Shown here: positions 25,518-34,800 of the stretch, in pieces
How the letters are laid out: every line of letters starts with the position of its first letter
Numbering within the stretch: the stretch's first letter is position 1
NCBI GenBank assembly: GCA_038329865.1
Contig: JBBQNK010000003.1
Coordinates: 1 to 64,000 of the forward strand
Length of the DNA: 64,000 nt
Source: JANMES01 sp038329865
Lineage (GTDB): Bacteria > Planctomycetota > Phycisphaerae > Tepidisphaerales > Tepidisphaeraceae
Reading direction: 5' to 3'
The notes under the pieces: model-generated
The model's input: the letters and a program-made list of their open reading frames with translations, nothing else
Database searches by the model: none
What the model was told of the DNA's origin: nothing
Program-made: the position numbers and the translations under genes

Positions 25518-26438
25518 ATGAAGCATTTTATTTCCATCGCCGAGCATTCCGCTGACACATTGAGGCACACGATCGACGTCGCTGCGCGATTGAAAAAGCA
25601 GTTGAAAGAGACCGGCCAAAACGATTCGCTGCTGGCGGGCAAAACCGCGGCGCTGATTTTTGAAAAGCCGTCGCTCCGTACGAAAGTCAGCTTCTCGGTC
25701 GCCGTCAACCAGCTTGGCGGAAGCGCGATCACGATTACCGGCGACGAGATCGGCCTCGGCAAACGCGAGCCGGCGAAAGACGTCGCCCGCGTGCTGGCCG
25801 GCATGGTCGATCTGATCGTCTGCCGCACCTACGACCATCAGAACGTGAAAGACCTGGCTGCATTCTCTGCCGTGCCGGTGATCAACGCGCTCACCGATTA
25901 CAATCACCCCTGCCAGGCGATGAGCGACATCCTCACGCTGCAGGAGCATTTCGGCAAAATCGCCGGCCGCACGATGGCGTACATCGGCGACGGCAACAAC
26001 ATGGCGCGATCGCTCGCCGTCGCCTGCGGTAAGTTCGGCCTTCGCTTCATCTGCGCCACGCCGCCCAATTACGCGCTGCCCACCGACGACATGGACCGCA
26101 TCATGTCGCAAGTGCCAGGAATGGATTTCTCCACCACCAACGACCCCGCCGATGCCGTGCATGAAGCCGACGTGATCTACACCGATACGTGGACCAGCAT
26201 GGGGCAGGAAAAGGAAAAGCAGCAGCGCGTGCGCGATTTTCAGGGCTTCCAGATCAACGCGGCATTGCTCGCTCAAGCACCGACCCATGCCGTCGTGCTG
26301 CACTGCCTGCCGGCGTATCGCGATCTTGAAATCACCGACGAAGTGATGGAGAGCAAGCAGTCGCTCGTCTTCCCGCAGGCGGAAAATCGGCTGCATTATC
26401 AGAAGGCGCTCATCGCAGTGTTGCTGGGGAAGGCGTAG
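25518..26438 (+). CDS. argF: Ornithine carbamoyltransferase
   Basis: 306 residues. It makes citrulline from ornithine and carbamoyl phosphate. The carbamoyl phosphate site is FEKPSLRTKVSF, with SLRT in place of the usual STRT. HPCQAMSD and HCLPAYRDLEI are the other signatures; the latter differs from the common HCLPAHRGxEV. These variants leave the Ser, Arg, Thr, His, Gln and Cys contacts in place. Second gene of argBF. Its last 29 bp overlap the 3' end of the convergent membrane protein gene. Confidence 0.93.
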   Translation: MKHFISIAEHSADTLRHTIDVAARLKKQLKETGQNDSLLAGKTAALIFEKPSLRTKVSFSVAVNQLGGSAITITGDEIGLGKREPAKDVARVLAGMVDLIVCRTYDHQNVKDLAAFSAVPVINALTDYNHPCQAMSDILTLQEHFGKIAGRTMAYIGDGNNMARSLAVACGKFGLRFICATPPNYALPTDDMDRIMSQVPGMDFSTTNDPADAVHEADVIYTDTWTSMGQEKEKQQRVRDFQGFQINAALLAQAPTHAVVLHCLPAYRDLEITDEVMESKQSLVFPQAENRLHYQKALIAVLLGKA

Positions 26439-27396
26439 CCACCACCGCAAGCGGCGTGAGCCCGGGGAAGATTCCCAGCATCAATTCCCGCTCGATTTCC
26501 GTCTTAGCCATCTTGGTCGTCTTCAGTCGTTTGCCTTGGCCGATCAAGAATAGCGGCTCAAAGTATCCGTTGTTGCATCGGCTGCAGCGGCGAAGGTTGA
26601 TCACGACGCGGGTGTGAACCTTGTTCGCCCGTTTGCTTCCCGGCGCGATCTGGGCGATTATGTCGTTAAACCCGGCTGCATCGTTAATCGTCAAATACTG
26701 CCGCAGAATGTTCAGGACGTGATCGGCCGACGCGAGAGTCTGATCGTGTACAAATTTCTGCTTGCCGGCGTTGGCCTTCTTGAGTCGCTTTTCCATGAAA
26801 TCGGCGGTGGCGTAATCGGGTATGGTCGCCAGCGTTTTCGATGACATGTATTGCTCGCACAATTCGCAATACGGCTTGTTCATCAGCGCGGCTGGAGCGA
26901 TGAGCGACCCGCCAACGAATCCGGCCAACTCCAGCATCCGAAAAAAGTAGCCCGCCATGCCCAGCGGTTCGCCGACCTTGCCGTCCTTTTGTTCCCACGC
27001 GAAATTGATCGCGTTGAGATGAAAGTAGTACCAGAAATCCAGTCGCTTCCCGGTCGCCTTGACCACCATTGGCCCGAGCGAAAGAAAGTTCACATACTGC
27101 GCTCCGAAATACGCCAATACCGAAAGTCCGACGATCACCAATAACATCCCCTTGCGGATCTTCACGCCCGTGATCCACGACGCGATTCCGTACCCGCTGC
27201 TCGCGCCCAGCCCGACGAGTAACGCGCCCCATGGGATCACGTAGTTCGCGTACTCGCTCATGATTTCGGTCTTGCCTTCGACGCTGATATACCAGACGAA
27301 GACCAGCGCTACGGCGGAAGTGAACAGGCCGGCGGCAATCACGATGAATTGCCGGCTACGGCTCTTGGCAGGCGGAGCGTAGTTTAGTTCCAACAA
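26410..27396 (-). CDS. Hypothetical membrane protein with two CxxC motifs
   Basis: 328 residues, start TTG at 27396 preceded by GGGGAGGA. Four hydrophobic segments occupy the first half (about 17-37, 50-70, 83-103, 150-170). The second half is soluble and has CELCEQYM and CSRCNNGYF, possibly a metal-binding pair, around a basic helical stretch. TATAAT (27422-27427) inside the end of the RluA gene may drive it. No family is recognised. Confidence 0.65.
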   Translation of the reverse strand: MLELNYAPPAKSRSRQFIVIAAGLFTSAVALVFVWYISVEGKTEIMSEYANYVIPWGALLVGLGASSGYGIASWITGVKIRKGMLLVIVGLSVLAYFGAQYVNFLSLGPMVVKATGKRLDFWYYFHLNAINFAWEQKDGKVGEPLGMAGYFFRMLELAGFVGGSLIAPAALMNKPYCELCEQYMSSKTLATIPDYATADFMEKRLKKANAGKQKFVHDQTLASADHVLNILRQYLTINDAAGFNDIIAQIAPGSKRANKVHTRVVINLRRCSRCNNGYFEPLFLIGQGKRLKTTKMAKTEIERELMLGIFPGLTPLAVVATPSPATLR

Positions 27397-27422
27397 TCCT
27401 CCCCGATAGGACAGCGCTCGAA

Positions 27423-28157
27423 TTATAACTTGCCCAATTGTTTAATCACAGCACGCATGTCCTTGGGCAGCGGTGCCTCAATCGTCGTCGGCGTGCCGTC
27501 CATCGTCGTGAAAGTCAGCCGATGTGCGTGCAGCGTCAGCCGTGAGATCAGCGGCCGTTCTTCGTGGCCGGACTTGCGGTAATCTTTCTTGATTTTGCTC
27601 AGATAAATCGGCACGTGGTAGCCGTAGATCAGGTCGATCCACAGCGGCAAATTGATACTGGCCAGGTGCACGCGGATCTGGTGCGTTTTGCCGGTCTTGG
27701 GAAAGCAGCGGAGGAGCGTGCCGATTCGGAAACACTGCTCGACTTTCCATGCCGTCACCGCGCGGCGGCCGTGGGGCGTGACGCACATTCTGGTTTTCAC
27801 CGTGGGATGGACGGCGATCGGCGCGTCGATCACGCCTTCCTCCGTCTGCGGCTTGCCGTAAACGAGTGCGAGGTATTCCTTCTGCACTGTGTTGTTCTGA
27901 AACTGCTCAGAAACGTGCCGCTGGGCCGGCAGGTGCTTGGCGAAGAGGAGCACGCCGCTGGTGTCTTTGTCGAGCCGATGAACGACGCGCAGCCGCGGGT
28001 CGGCCGTGCCTGTCCACGGCAGGCCGGTCTGTCGGGAGAGCATTTCGATCACGCTGTCGTCTTCGCCGCGCCCGGGAATGGTCGCCAGACCTGCGGGTTT
28101 GGCAACGGCGATGTAGTCGGCGGAGTTGAAGAGGAGATCGAGCGATGGCATGGGCAA
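27423..28157 (-). CDS. RluA-family pseudouridine synthase
   Basis: 244 residues. It isomerises uridine in rRNA or tRNA. The RluA/C/D catalytic signature is VHRLDKDTSGVLLFAK, with the aspartate nucleophile, and the family motifs AVAKPAGLATIPG and GKTHQIRVHLA are present. There is no S4 domain, so it is closest to the RluA/TruC type; the target base cannot be told. The late LTLHAHRLTF is typical. Confidence 0.88.
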   Translation of the reverse strand: MPMPSLDLLFNSADYIAVAKPAGLATIPGRGEDDSVIEMLSRQTGLPWTGTADPRLRVVHRLDKDTSGVLLFAKHLPAQRHVSEQFQNNTVQKEYLALVYGKPQTEEGVIDAPIAVHPTVKTRMCVTPHGRRAVTAWKVEQCFRIGTLLRCFPKTGKTHQIRVHLASINLPLWIDLIYGYHVPIYLSKIKKDYRKSGHEERPLISRLTLHAHRLTFTTMDGTPTTIEAPLPKDMRAVIKQLGKL

Positions 28158-28182
28158 CTTTCGGCCGGATTGGTCAGATGAA

Positions 28183-28301
28183 GTCCTCTCCCGGTACGCC
28201 GGGAGAGTGTAGGGTGAGGGTTTTACTTCCTTCGCTAGCGATTCGATGATGGAGACAGAACCCTCATCCCCGTCTTCTCCCGGATTACCCGGAGAGGTGC
28301 A
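28183..28301. repeat. Inverted-repeat element (family D)
   Basis: Left unit CCTCTCCCGGTACGCCGGGA plus GGGTGAGGGTT, right unit AACCCTCATCCCC plus CTCCCGGATTACCCGGAGAGG, inverse to each other. It fills the space between the RluA start and the TPR lipoprotein stop, which are on the same strand. A related unit lies in frame inside addB (37084-37125). Confidence 0.8.
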
Positions 28302-28304
28302 GCA

Positions 28305-29276
28305 TTACGAATCCCGACTCCACTTCTTGAGCCGATCGACCACGATGCTCTGGTTCGGCCGCAGCAGCAGGCTCGTCTTCCAGGCAGTAATGGCGCGACT
28401 GTGGAGGGATTCGTTCAACTGCAGGCCGCGGTCGTACTGGGCGATGAGCGTGTCGCCCAGCGCGTTGTAAGCGTTGATGTAGCGCGGATCGAGCTTGATG
28501 GCCAGTTCGTAGCGGCCGATAGCGGCATCGGGCCAGCCTTTCACGGTCAGGGCGTCGCCCATGCGCTTCTCTGCCAAAGGCGAATCGCGCTGGTCGATCG
28601 CCGTCTGCAGGAACTTGATCGCTTCATCAGGCCGGCGCTGTTGAATCAGGTTGCCTGCGTAATTGACCCAGAGTGCGTTCTGGTCGCCGTGGCGTTCGAG
28701 CGCCTTGCGGTACGCCTGCTCCGCGCCGGCGAGGTCGCCGGAATCGTCGAGCGCGACGCCGAGATTCGTCCAGGTCTCAATCGAGTCGGGATTTTTCTTC
28801 GTCGCCGCGCGGAGGTGCTCGATGGCCTTGGCGTGATCGCCCAGGTTCAGATAGACCAGCCCGAGGTTCATGTTCGTATCCGCATCGGCGGGCTTGAACT
28901 CCAGCGCCCTGAGGTAGCTGTCTGCCGCGAACTGCAGGTGGCCGAGCAGATGGTTCATCAGGCCCAGCTGGTAAAAATGAGATGCATCGGGATCGAGCTT
29001 GGTGCAGGTTTCGTATTCGAGGCAAGCGCGCTCGTAGTCGCCGCGCTCACGGTAGAGATCGCCCAGCAGTTCATGGGCGGGTGTGAGCTTGGGATTCTGT
29101 GTGGTCGCCAGCTTGAGCGAATTGATGGCCTCGTCGGTATGGCCCATGTTGTTGGCGATCACGGCCTGTTCGTAGTTCGACTCGGCGAGCCGCCGTTTAT
29201 GAATGGCCGAGCAGCCCGCGGTTGATCCGAGAAGCAGGGCGAGCAGGAATAATCGGATCGTATAGCCAGTATTCAC
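28305..29276 (-). CDS. TPR-repeat lipoprotein
   Basis: 323 residues, GTG start. The N-terminus IRLFLLALLLGSTAGC is a lipoprotein signal with the lipobox cysteine at 22. After it come about seven tetratricopeptide units (ANNMGHTDEAINSLKLA, YRERGDYERACLEYE, YLNLGDHAKAIEHLRAA, LDDSGDLAGAEQAYRKAL and others). It should be membrane-anchored and act as a protein-interaction scaffold; partners are unknown. It is a likely substrate of the Lgt encoded at 14628. Confidence 0.85.
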   Translation of the reverse strand: MNTGYTIRLFLLALLLGSTAGCSAIHKRRLAESNYEQAVIANNMGHTDEAINSLKLATTQNPKLTPAHELLGDLYRERGDYERACLEYETCTKLDPDASHFYQLGLMNHLLGHLQFAADSYLRALEFKPADADTNMNLGLVYLNLGDHAKAIEHLRAATKKNPDSIETWTNLGVALDDSGDLAGAEQAYRKALERHGDQNALWVNYAGNLIQQRRPDEAIKFLQTAIDQRDSPLAEKRMGDALTVKGWPDAAIGRYELAIKLDPRYINAYNALGDTLIAQYDRGLQLNESLHSRAITAWKTSLLLRPNQSIVVDRLKKWSRDS

Positions 29277-29467
29277 GTATCGAGTTCTCCGCGGGTGTTG
29301 CGTGGGATGATAACCGTGCGGGCCGTGAGTGAATAGTCGCTATGGTATCGCACCGGCACGGGTCCGACCGAAATGCTCATCCGGATCATGGTTGACTGCC
29401 TGCGGTCGGGCGGTCTACGATCATTGCCGGCCTGCGCCGGTGGGGCCGCCCTCTTTGGGAGAGTAGT

Positions 29468-30205
29468 TTGAAGACGCTGATCGCCATTCCCGTTTACAAC
29501 GAGCGCAAATACGTCGGCAGCGTTCTCAATAAGATTAAGTCCTTCCACGAGCACATGCTCGTCGTCGATGACGGAAGCACCGACGGCACCGGCGAGTACC
29601 TGGCCGGCCGAGCCGATATCCAGCTCATCCGCCATCCGGAAAATCGCGGCTACGGCCAGAGTTTGATCGACGCCTTCAAGTTCGCTGACGACGCCGGGTA
29701 CGACTGGGTCATCACCATGGACTGCGACGAGCAGCACGAGCCGGAGATGCTCCCCACGTTCCTCCGCGAGATCGCCGCCGACGAGGTCGATATCATCAGC
29801 GGCTCGCGCTACCTGCAGCACCGCAGCGACGACGACCTGCCGCCCGGCGATCGGCGGACGATCAATTTCAAACTCACCGGCATGATCAACGACCTGTTCG
29901 GCTGGCACCTCACCGACACCTTCTGCGGCTACAAGGCCCACCGCGTGTGCGCGATGCGGAAGCTGAAGCTCGACATTCCCGGCTACGCCTTCCCGATGCA
30001 GCTTTGGCCGCAGGTGTTTAAGGCCGGGCTGCGGGTGAAGGAAATTCCCGTCCGCCTGATCTACAACGACCCGACGCGCCACTTCGGCGGACAGTTGGAT
30101 GACGCCGACAATCGTTTGAAGCATTACCTCTCCGTCTTGCGGACTGAAATGGAATCGCTGGCTGCGCTGCCGACGACCGCCGAGCCTGCGTGTTGCGGCA
30201 AGTAA
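29468..30205 (+). CDS. Glycosyltransferase family 2 (DPM1-like)
   Basis: 245 residues starting TTG 29468 with GGGAGAG at about 5 nt, giving MKTLIAIPVYNE. GT-A fold motifs are LVVDDGSTDGTGEYL, WVITMDCDEQHEP (metal-binding DxD) and DIISGSRYLQ. The pattern is that of dolichol/polyprenyl-phosphate mannosyl- or glucosyltransferases without the membrane domain. It would load a sugar on a lipid carrier for surface glycans. It is followed 20 bp later by a gene of unknown function on the same strand. Confidence 0.85.
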   Translation: MKTLIAIPVYNERKYVGSVLNKIKSFHEHMLVVDDGSTDGTGEYLAGRADIQLIRHPENRGYGQSLIDAFKFADDAGYDWVITMDCDEQHEPEMLPTFLREIAADEVDIISGSRYLQHRSDDDLPPGDRRTINFKLTGMINDLFGWHLTDTFCGYKAHRVCAMRKLKLDIPGYAFPMQLWPQVFKAGLRVKEIPVRLIYNDPTRHFGGQLDDADNRLKHYLSVLRTEMESLAALPTTAEPACCGK

Positions 30206-30224
30206 GCTTTTTCGCGCACTATTC

Positions 30225-31742
30225 ATGAACGACTCCTCGCCCGCCACCTACGCCGATTGGAAAGCACCAGCCGAAGACGGGCAGATGCTCCTTTGGCCCG
30301 CGCCGGCGGAACTCTTGAGCCAGTCGCGTGAAAATCACGCGATGCTCGCCGGCGCGAACCACGTGCTGATCCAGAACACGCCGCTGCCCGAACTGCGCCG
30401 CGCCCAACGCGCCTGGATCGGCCATGCCGACGACGACGCGCTCCTCTTCGCCACCGGCCATCAGACGGAACTGATCCACCCCGGCGTGTGGATCAAGGAC
30501 GCGCTGATCCACGCCGCCGCCGAGGCGACGGGCGGGCAGGCGTACCACTTCGCTGTCGATACCGATTCGCCCAAGCACCTTCAGCTCAAATGGCCGGGTG
30601 GCAGCAAGCCGCTGACGGATGACACGTCGATCAGCTCCGCGGAGTGGAGCGGCCTGCTAGGGTCGCCGTCGCCGGAGCACGTGGTTCAGCTCGAACGCAC
30701 GCTCGAAGGCGCGGCAGAGCCGTGGCCGTTCAAGCCGCTCGTCGGCGAATTTCTCGCCTCCATGCGGCGGCTCTCGCTCGAGTCACAATCGCTCGATGCC
30801 GCGATGGTCAACGCGATGCACGAACTCGATTGGAAGCTCGGCCTGCGCCATCACGCGATGGTCGTCAGCCCGATTTTCCACAGCAAGCCGTACCTCACGC
30901 TCGTCTACCACGTGCTGGCGAGGTCGCGAGCGTTCGCCGGCGACTACAACGCATCGCTGGCGGAGTACCGAACGGCCGAGGGCATCACCAACCCGGGCCG
31001 GCCGATGCCGGATCTGCAGATGTCAGCCGAGGCGTGCGAAGTGCCGTTCTGGCTCGATCATCTTTCCTCCGGCGTGCGCCAGCGGGCGGAGGTCTCGTGC
31101 GAGGCCGAAGGGTGCGTGATGCGAGGCGACACGGGCGAGCGGTTTGTTTTCGACTCCAAACTTTCCGGCGACGAGGCGGCCGACTCGCTGCTGAAATGGC
31201 TCCGCCAACACAACCTCCGCATTTCGCCGCGGGCGCTCATGCTCACGACTTTCCTGCGACTGCTGATCGCCGACCAGTTCGTCCACGGCATTGGCGGCGG
31301 GCGGTACGACCAGGTGACGGACCGGCTGATCGCCCGTCACTTCAAACTGAGCCCGCCGAAGTTTTCCGTCACCACCGCCACGCTCTTTTTCCCGACGGCC
31401 GTCAACCAGTCGCGCGTGTGCCTGCCGTGCCTCGTGCAGGAGGGCCACAAAATCCGCCATCGCGTGCTGGGCGAAAAAAAGATGGAGATGGTCGCCGCGA
31501 TCGAGGCGCTGCCAAGGAAATCCCTGGAACGCTCGCAGCAGTTTCAGGCGATGCACCGGGCGTTGGCGCTCGAGGCCCACAGCGTGCCGGTGGCCGCGTG
31601 GGAAAAACGCTTCAAGTTCGCCGAAGTCGAACGCGATTTGCAAAATCAAATCTTCGACCGCGAATTGTTCTACGCACTTCAATCCGCCGACCGACTGAAC
31701 GACCTGCTCGACCGCTGCCGGCAGGCACTGGTTCAATCGTAG
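30225..31742 (+). CDS. Uncharacterised protein, distant BshC resemblance
   Basis: 505 residues, soluble. Conserved-looking blocks are LLFATGHQTELIHPGVWIKD (residues about 73-92), YHFAVDTDSPKHLQL, LRISPRALMLTTFLRLLIAD, VHGIGGGRYDQVTDRLI and SRVCLPCLVQEG. The GHQ block and the overall order recall BshC, the cysteine-adding enzyme of bacillithiol synthesis, but the likeness is weak and no bshA or bshB is nearby. The stop codon TAG (31740-31742) is provided by the first bases of an inverted repeat, so the C-terminus may have been altered. Confidence 0.55.
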   Translation: MNDSSPATYADWKAPAEDGQMLLWPAPAELLSQSRENHAMLAGANHVLIQNTPLPELRRAQRAWIGHADDDALLFATGHQTELIHPGVWIKDALIHAAAEATGGQAYHFAVDTDSPKHLQLKWPGGSKPLTDDTSISSAEWSGLLGSPSPEHVVQLERTLEGAAEPWPFKPLVGEFLASMRRLSLESQSLDAAMVNAMHELDWKLGLRHHAMVVSPIFHSKPYLTLVYHVLARSRAFAGDYNASLAEYRTAEGITNPGRPMPDLQMSAEACEVPFWLDHLSSGVRQRAEVSCEAEGCVMRGDTGERFVFDSKLSGDEAADSLLKWLRQHNLRISPRALMLTTFLRLLIADQFVHGIGGGRYDQVTDRLIARHFKLSPPKFSVTTATLFFPTAVNQSRVCLPCLVQEGHKIRHRVLGEKKMEMVAAIEALPRKSLERSQQFQAMHRALALEAHSVPVAAWEKRFKFAEVERDLQNQIFDRELFYALQSADRLNDLLDRCRQALVQS

Positions 31743-31800
31743 CAAGGGCTACCAGCCCATGTTCCTGCATCAGGAGACATGGGCTGGTAGCCCATGCTAC
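31739..31800. repeat. Inverted-repeat element (family B)
   Basis: GTAGCAAGGGCTACCAGCCC and GGGCTGGTAGCCCATGCTAC are inverse copies around a spacer of about 20 bp. It sits between two convergent genes and overlaps the stop codon of the left one. Confidence 0.85.
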
Positions 31801-31817
31801 GGCAAACCATCCAATTT

Positions 31818-34800
31818 TTATTTGGACGACACAGTGACGATTTTCCGAGGCGTGAGAAACACCAGGTACGCCTCGGTCACCGTCCGCCCGGTGATTTTCG
31901 TCATCGCTTCGATGTACGCCCGCAGTTGCCCTGCGTAAAACGCGGCTCGCTCGTCGAGCCATTTTCCTTCGACCCGATCGGTCTTGTAATCAATTACCAC
32001 GCCGCCTTCGGGAAGGTCGAGAAACGCATCTAGCCGGCCGCGCAGCATGATTTTGTCGGCGGGGTCGGTCGTCGGGAATTCTTCCGCCGCGAAGTAGACC
32101 GGTAGTTCGCGCTTCAGCCGGTCAGCATTGGCGCGGATTCGTCGGCCGAGATCCGACTGCAGAAACCACTCGATCGCGGGCCGGCTCATCTCGCGCACTT
32201 GTGGCTCGGTCAACAGCTGCCGCTCGACCATCACCGCGATCTGCGCATCAAGCGGCGCAGCCTGCGGCGAAAAATCCAAGTGCTCGAGCACCAGGTGCGT
32301 GAAGGAACCCAAATCTGTAGCCTTCGGCTTCACATCCAACGCCATGAACCGCGGCAGCTCGAGCGAACTCCCCGCGTCCGGCGAGCGATCGGAACTCACC
32401 CGTTCCGGCAGCAATAAAGCGCCGGGCCCGTGCTTAGTCCAGCTCGTGACCGACCGCGCCGCCGCGATCGTCGTCGCCGCGCCGTGCGGATAGACGAAAC
32501 GCAACCTGTCGAGCACACCCAGCGCGCCGGCGTCAGCGGTAAACGAAGTGAACTTTTCCAACCGCGCAAATTGTTTCAATGCATCATTCGTCACCCGAGT
32601 CGCACCGGGCACCGCCGCCAGCGCCAGCATCTCCTCCGACGAATGCGATTTCACCGAGATCACCCCCGGCCCCTCGGCCGCAGCGATTGGCAGAAGCCAG
32701 TCGATGAAACTGTTCCCCCCGCGCACCGCCTCCACCGGCAACGGCCCGACAAGATTCGCCCACCGCGCCTGCGCCGACTCCCACGCGTTAGTGCCCGTCG
32801 AGCCGATCAAAATCAAATGCTCGCGCGACCGAGTAAGGGCGACATAAAGAATGCGAATCTCCTCCGCCGTCGCCTGCGCGGCGATCGTGTCATGCACCAC
32901 GTGCGTCGCCATTGACGGATACCGCACCTGCCGCGGTTCGTCGACGGTTTGCAGCGCGAGGTACGACCGGCGATCCGCGAGGATCGCACCGGCCGTGTCC
33001 TGCCGATTGAATTTCCGCCCGAGGTTCGGCAGGATTACCACGGGAAATTCCAACCCCTTGCTCTGGTGCACGGTCATGATCCGCACGACGTCGGCCGACT
33101 CCGGATCGAGCGACGGCTGGCCGAGATCGCTGTCGCGCTTGAGGTTCTGCAGGAACGCAAGGAATCGCGCGAGCCCCTGCTTTGCGAATGTGCCGAACTG
33201 TGCCGAGCGGCGGTAGAGTTCTTCGAGATTGGCCGCCCGCTGATCGCCATCGGGCAGGCCGGCGTAGTAAGCGAGCAGGCCGGTGTCGTCGTAGATCGTG
33301 CGGATCACGTCAGCCACGGGCCGTTGGTGGATCATCGCGCGCCAACAAAGCAGCGTGGCGAGGATTTGCCGGAGTTTGATTGCGAGGGCGTCGTTCTTTT
33401 CAGTCGCGTAACGTGTGACCGCTTCGTGAAACTGTACGGGAAGTTTCGCGTCGTTGTACGCGAGTCGAATCGTCGCTAGATCGTCTTCGATCGTTGTGAG
33501 GTTCGAGCTGAGACCAGGCCGGTCGACCCGCTTCAGCGGGTCGTCTTCTCGAGTCGATAGTGCAGGAGCAACACTCAGACAATTGATCGATCGCGCCGCG
33601 CTCGCGATCGGACTTCGCAACACCGCAGCAAGCGGAATATCCTGTCTCTCGTTATCCAGCACTTGGAGCAATGCGAGCAGATCACGAATTTCCTGCGATT
33701 CAAAAAATCCCGTGCGACTATCGGCGTGAGCGGGAATGCCGGATCTCCGCAAAGTCTCCGCGTAATGGTCAGCCGTGAATTTGCCACTGCGGAGCAGGAC
33801 GACGATGTCTCCAAGGCGGATGTCTCGCGGCGAAAGTGCGTCGCCGTTACGCTCCATCACCTGCCGCGGCGCGGCACCGTTTCGGCCGACAAGATCGAGA
33901 ATCCGCTTGGCGACCAACGAGGCTTCGTACTCGTCCTGCTCGAGATCGTCCGAAGTTTCATCTTGTTCACCGCCGGCGACTTTTGGCAGCTGGGCGGGCA
34001 CGACATGCAACTCGATCGGCTGGCCGGCGAACTGCCGATCGACCGCCGGCGGGTACGGCGCACCGGGCCGAAGTTCGTGCGAAGCGTCGTAGTCGATCTC
34101 CGCCGTCGCCGTCGTGATGAGCCGACGGAAAACTCCATTGAGCGCCCCCAGCAACGGCCCGCGGCTGCGGAAGTTTTCCTGTAGATCGATCACTCGCCCC
34201 AGCAGCGCTCCGGAATTGAACGCCGCGTACCGCTCCAAAAATCGCCGCGGCTCGGCCAGGCGAAATCGGTAGATGCTCTGCTTCACATCACCGACGCAAA
34301 ACAGATTCGACTCCACGGCGTGATCGGCCACGCACTCGCGGCTGACCAGTCGCAAAATCGCGTCCTGCACTTCGTTGATGTCCTGGTATTCATCCACCAG
34401 CACGTGCTTGAACCGCTTGTGATACGCGCGGGCGACGTCAGAAGGCTTCGCGCCCATCGGCGAGCCTTCGGCAGTCAGCACCTGCAGGGCAAACCGCTCC
34501 AGATCCGAAAAATCCACCGCCCGCTGCTGTGACTTGCGATCCTGGTATTCGTTCTCAAATGCTTCGACGAGTTCCATCAACACGCCGGCCGGTTGGAGCG
34601 TATCTGCAACCGTTTTTCGCCACTCGGCTTCGGTGAACCGCCGAGCGGCGGCGCTGAAACCGTTTTTGAAATGGTCGCGCACTTCATCGAACGCGGCACT
34701 GGCGATTTCCTTGCCGGGCGTGTCGGCCTTGATTGCCTTCTTACGCTCGCTGAATACGTTCTTGATCGATTCAGCCTCGGCTGCGAACGTGTCGAGTCCT

